From contig JBMNTN010000053.1 in NCBI GenBank assembly GCA_050945755.1, forward strand, positions 1 to 14,313: a stretch of DNA of 14,313 nucleotides, in the 5' to 3' direction. Positions 12,004 through 14,313 of this stretch are shown here, in pieces. The translations under genes were made by a program, and so were the position numbers. Origin of the DNA: JAQVXR01 sp050945755 (GTDB lineage: Bacteria; Bacillota; Dehalobacteriia; Dehalobacteriales; Dehalobacteriaceae). The notes beneath the pieces were generated by a model, which had not been told where the DNA came from, did no database searches, and saw only the letters and a program-made list of their open reading frames with translations. Every line of letters begins with the position of its first letter. Positions within the stretch are counted from its first letter, which is position 1.

Positions 12004-13290
12004 CTAACTGTGCACCTGGTCATTTGGGTTTCCCGGTATGTCATCTGAATGATTTTCATCATTGCTGTCAGACTCATCTTGTTCCAATTCTATTTGGATA
12101 CTATTTTCCGGGGAAGTTTCAGGCGAATCTTCTCCCTCCCCATCATTAGGCGGAGTTACCGGATTATTATTTTCCGGGGGCATATTAGGAGATTCATCCT
12201 CACGCTCTCCTTCATTTGGTGGAGTATCCGAATTATGCTCCCCCGAAATATCCTCTTCCGGCAATTCTTCTTTATCGGGAATATTACTTTCTTCGGAATG
12301 TTGTCCTTCATCCGGCATAGTATCGGTATTTCTGTCCGTCTTCTTCTGTGCTGATTTAACATCCTTCGTTGGTTTTTCTGTCTTTCCTACTTGAATGCTC
12401 TCGTCAATAATATCTTCGCTCTGCCCGGCAAAAACATGGAGAACAATTTCCGGAGCTTTTTCCATATCAACAACCCAGTAGCTCCCACCACTAATAGTTG
12501 CAAAATTTCCTGGCAAAGTTTGCACCGTAATATTATCCAGATCATAGTTTTTACCATCTCTGGCCAGACCAAGCAGCTGAGGCAGACTTAAATCCGTTTC
12601 CACTGTTTTCTGTAATTGTGGAATCAAAGCAGGAAGCTTCACTACATTTTTGGTTTGCATCATTTCCTTTGCTAAGGCTACGAGAAACTTCTGCTGTCTT
12701 TGTGTCCGGGAGATATCACCTAATTTATCATAACGGAAGCGAACATACTGCAATGCTTTTTCCCCGTCCAACCGCTGGAGGCCTTTTTCCAGATTGATAA
12801 CACCATCATATACACGGCATTTCATATTCTGTTCTACATCAATTTCTACACCGCCCAGAATATCTATAATACCAACAAATCCTTCAAAATTAGTTAACAC
12901 ATAATAGTCAATGGGTACCTTTAGCAGTTCGGAAAGCGTTTTTTTTACTAATTCTACCCCACCTAGTAGGTTAGCGGCATTAATTCTATTATCTCCATAA
13001 CCTGGAATATTAACCCTTGTATCGCGCGGAATCGACAAAATACTTAAATTTTTTTGCCTGGTGTCGATGCTCGCCAATATAATAGTATCTGTTCGCGATT
13101 TGTGGCCTATTTCCGTATCTGTTCCAAGGAGTAGAATATTGATCCGATCTGTTCCTCTGATCCAATCATCTTCCTCATTCACCTCTTTAATATCCTGAGG
13201 GGCAAGGTCTCCTCCCCAAAACATATAGCCTCCAACACAAGCTAAAATGATTAAAAGAACCGCCCCAATTTTCAAATATAAGTATTTCAA
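12004..13290 (-). CDS. LytR-CpsA-Psr (LCP) family cell-wall glycopolymer ligase with acidic repeat tail
   Basis: A 428-residue membrane-anchored extracellular protein. A single transmembrane segment lies at about residues 8-26 (VLLIILACVGGYMFW core). The LCP domain follows at about 48-235: NILLLGTD (51-58), KSRTDTI (64-70), SIPRDTR (86-92), RINAA (102-106) and QYVRFRYDKLGDISRTQRQQ (181-200), which include the family's conserved Arg and Asp residues. LCP enzymes transfer undecaprenyl-linked glycopolymers such as teichoic acids or capsule to peptidoglycan. Residues about 301-428 form a disordered, strongly acidic, Pro-rich tail with repeats. The start is not secure: TTG 13290 has AAGGTG 10 bases upstream, while a better AGGAGG is followed by a two-codon frame (GTG-TCT-TAA). 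It lies between the codY terminator and the NUDIX-like gene. Confidence 0.92.
   Translation of the reverse strand: MKYLYLKIGAVLLIILACVGGYMFWGGDLAPQDIKEVNEEDDWIRGTDRINILLLGTDTEIGHKSRTDTIILASIDTRQKNLSILSIPRDTRVNIPGYGDNRINAANLLGGVELVKKTLSELLKVPIDYYVLTNFEGFVGIIDILGGVEIDVEQNMKCRVYDGVINLEKGLQRLDGEKALQYVRFRYDKLGDISRTQRQQKFLVALAKEMMQTKNVVKLPALIPQLQKTVETDLSLPQLLGLARDGKNYDLDNITVQTLPGNFATISGGSYWVVDMEKAPEIVLHVFAGQSEDIIDESIQVGKTEKPTKDVKSAQKKTDRNTDTMPDEGQHSEESNIPDKEELPEEDISGEHNSDTPPNEGEREDESPNMPPENNNPVTPPNDGEGEDSPETSPENSIQIELEQDESDSNDENHSDDIPGNPNDQVHS
12139..12330 (-). repeat. Degenerate repeats coding for the LCP acidic tail
   Basis: Three related units are visible in the protein: TMPDEGQHSEESNIP (from residue 324), TPPNEGEREDESPNMPPEN (356-374) and TPPNDGEGEDSPETSPEN (379-396). 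The DNA repeats too: TCATTAGG (from 12143), TCATTTGG (from 12212) and TCATCCGG (from 12308), each followed by a GGAGT(A/T)(T/A)CCG-like stretch. The spacings are 69 and 96 bases, both multiples of three. Such tails usually vary in copy number among strains. Confidence 0.7.
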
Positions 13291-13330
13291 AGGTTTAAGA
13301 CACCTTCTTTCCCTCCTGATAAATATGCTA

Positions 13331-13350
13331 CTGATAGTTTATCCTATCAG
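13331..13350. promoter_or_regulatory. Inverted repeat in the LCP gene leader
   Basis: CTGATAG, six bases, CTATCAG is a perfect 7-base dyad about 40 bases upstream of the LCP start and 45 bases after the codY terminator. On the minus strand the loop is GATAAA, and the dyad lies where a promoter would be expected. It could be an operator or a small leader hairpin. No convincing -35/-10 pair could be assigned to this gene. Confidence 0.35.
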
Positions 13351-13396
13351 AGAAGAAGGCACAATCATTAAATATAACCATATTCATACTTTTAAG

Positions 13397-13425
13397 AAAA
13401 AAAAACAGCCTTTATGGCTGCTTTT
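13397..13425 (-). terminator. Rho-independent terminator after codY
   Basis: On the minus strand AAAAGCAGCC (13425-13416), loop AUAAA and GGCTGTTTT pair over ten positions with one G-U, followed by nine U in total (13405-13397). It begins one base after the codY stop codon region. It isolates codY from the LCP gene. Confidence 0.9.
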
Positions 13426-13426
13426 A

Positions 13427-14218
13427 TTAAATTTTCCCGTGGGAAGCTTGGATTCTTTCTAATTCCTCTAATAAATAATCGTTTAATACTCTAATATAGG
13501 TTCCCTTCATCCCTAAGGATCGAACTTCAACTACCCCGGCACTTTCCAGTTTTCTCAAGGCATTAACAATTACAGAACGAGTAATCCCGACTTTATCAGC
13601 AATTTTGCTTGCAACTAAAAGTCCCTGACTGTCACCTAACTCCTTAAAAATGTGATCCACTGCTTCCAGTTCTGAATAAGAAAGAGTATCAAAAGCAATA
13701 CTTACGGCAGCTTTTTGACGGGCAATCTCTTCTATTTTTTCTGTTTTGGAACGGAGAATTTCCATACCAATCATAGTTGCTCCGTATTCCGCAAGAATCA
13801 AATCACCGCTGTCAAATTCGCCCGGTTTTGACAGCATCAAAGTACCCAATCGTTCCCCACCACCAATAAGCGGAACAAAAGTGGTAAATTTATTTTCCAA
13901 AAGACATTTTCTGTCAGGAATAAATGCGCAAAGACCTAACCGATCTATATTAGCTTTTGTTTCCGGTGTTTTTAATAGGTTTTCGTTATAATCAGACGGA
14001 AAACGCATTTCTTCAGTAACTATCTCATCCATGGTAGGACAGTGATAATTGTCTAAAAATGCATATCCAAGTATTTTACCTTTGCGGCTGATTAAATAGA
14101 CATTTGACTCGATGTTGTTTCGTAAAATTTTAGCCATTCCTTCAAAACTAATGGGATTTCCTGCAGATTTTTGAATCAATTTGTTAAGATCTCTAGTTTT
14201 TTCCAACAGCGTTTTCAA
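13427..14218 (-). CDS. codY: Global transcriptional regulator CodY
   Basis: A 263-residue CodY, close to the usual 259. The N-terminal GAF-like domain that senses branched-chain amino acids starts with the typical LLEKTRDLNKLIQ (4-16) and contains SNVYLISRKGKILGY (38-52). The C-terminal winged helix-turn-helix is nearly invariant: ASKIADKVGITRSVIVNALR (203-222), then SLGMKGTYI (234-242). CodY is a GTP- and isoleucine/valine/leucine-responsive regulator that represses starvation genes during rich growth and delays sporulation. The start is TTG at 14218, with AAGGAGG ending 6 bases upstream. A terminator follows the stop directly, so codY is the last gene of its unit. The neighbours xerC/hslVU and flagellar genes known around codY in Bacillus are not seen on this side. 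Confidence 0.97.
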   Translation of the reverse strand: MKTLLEKTRDLNKLIQKSAGNPISFEGMAKILRNNIESNVYLISRKGKILGYAFLDNYHCPTMDEIVTEEMRFPSDYNENLLKTPETKANIDRLGLCAFIPDRKCLLENKFTTFVPLIGGGERLGTLMLSKPGEFDSGDLILAEYGATMIGMEILRSKTEKIEEIARQKAAVSIAFDTLSYSELEAVDHIFKELGDSQGLLVASKIADKVGITRSVIVNALRKLESAGVVEVRSLGMKGTYIRVLNDYLLEELERIQASHGKI

Positions 14219-14256
14219 GATAATCCTCCTTAATTACTCGTCCAATTTTAATCTAT

Positions 14257-14313
14257 TTAAATTATAAAATTTACCTTTAAACTATCCATCAACTCCTTAT
14301 CAAGAGCAATAAG
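14257..14313 (-). other. codY upstream region, possibly the 3' end of a preceding gene
   Basis: The minus strand is open from the right edge to a TAA at 14259-14257 and would encode 18 residues (LIALDKELMDSLKVNFII). This could be the tail of an upstream gene, but it is too short to identify. The same bases hold a perfect TATAAT (14266-14261) with no good -35 (TTGATG is 20 bases away), so a codY promoter here is possible but weakly supported. Confidence 0.25.

Noticed and set aside
11399..12008. 11-base inverted repeats (11399-11409 and 11998-12008) flanking the NUDIX-like gene
   Set aside because: Pairs of this length within about 1 kb are expected a few times by chance in a window of this size. 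There is no transposase, target duplication or other sign of a mobile unit.
12049..12394. Two plus-strand frames opposite the LCP tail
   Set aside because: They mirror the repetitive tail; Ser/Gly-rich or Ile/Arg-rich translations of this kind are typical of antisense repeats.
14257..14275. CodY autoregulatory box in the codY leader (AATTTTATAATTTAA)
   Set aside because: It matches the consensus at only about 8 of 15 positions and is explained by general AT-richness around the TATAAT.
1..14313. CRISPR arrays, insertion sequences, prophage or integrase genes, tRNA or rRNA
   Set aside because: No regular repeat-spacer pattern, transposase or integrase motifs, or tRNA-like cloverleaf was seen on either strand.

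Overview
The window looks like chromosomal housekeeping DNA from a spore-forming Firmicute, probably class Clostridia and perhaps the Peptococcaceae/Desulfotomaculum side. The basis is CodY, a SpoVK N-terminus, a MiaB plus YlbF/YmcA pair, and a MutS/MutL set in which MutL carries the endonuclease motif and no MutH is seen. Base composition is moderate and leans to AT, Shine-Dalgarno sequences are strong, and TTG/GTG starts are common (codY, the LCP gene, miaB, the HyuA-like gene). The genus assignment is inference only. Every gene I can support is on the minus strand, so transcription runs from high to low coordinates. I see no mobile element, tRNA, rRNA or CRISPR, and no gene-free stretch longer than 300 bases.

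Read in the direction of transcription, hairpins and promoters suggest six units. (1) codY (13427-14218), closed by a strong terminator at 13397-13425. (2) An LCP-family cell-wall ligase with a repetitive acidic tail (12004-13290), then a NUDIX-like protein with an altered catalytic box (11467-11904), closed at 11428-11460. (3) A 60-residue unrecognised protein (11149-11331) with a terminator-like hairpin at 11081-11128. (4) miaB (9641-10957) and a YlbF/YmcA-family protein with a C-terminal cysteine cluster (9259-9627), closed at 9202-9232. The miaB leader carries two promoter candidates, a perfect 7-1-7 dyad and a 13/15 match to the CodY box. (5) A six-gene run mutS, HyuA-like ASKHA protein, HDAC-family protein, mutL, miaA, hfq (382-9103), with overlaps or short gaps throughout, closed at 312-342. 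(6) spoVK, whose 5' end runs off the left edge.

Biological themes: mismatch repair (MutS, MutL), tRNA A37 modification (MiaA makes i6A37, MiaB converts it to ms2i6A37), post-transcriptional regulation (Hfq), nutrient sensing (CodY), cell wall assembly (LCP) and sporulation (SpoVK). The part least expected from textbook mutSL loci is the pair between mutS and mutL: a lone hydantoinase/oxoprolinase-like protein with altered signature residues, and a class II-type histone-deacetylase homologue with a C-terminal CxxC...CxxC zinc-ribbon-like extension. Both are tightly coupled to the repair genes. I regard this as the best candidate in the window for an undescribed functional association, but only position supports it.
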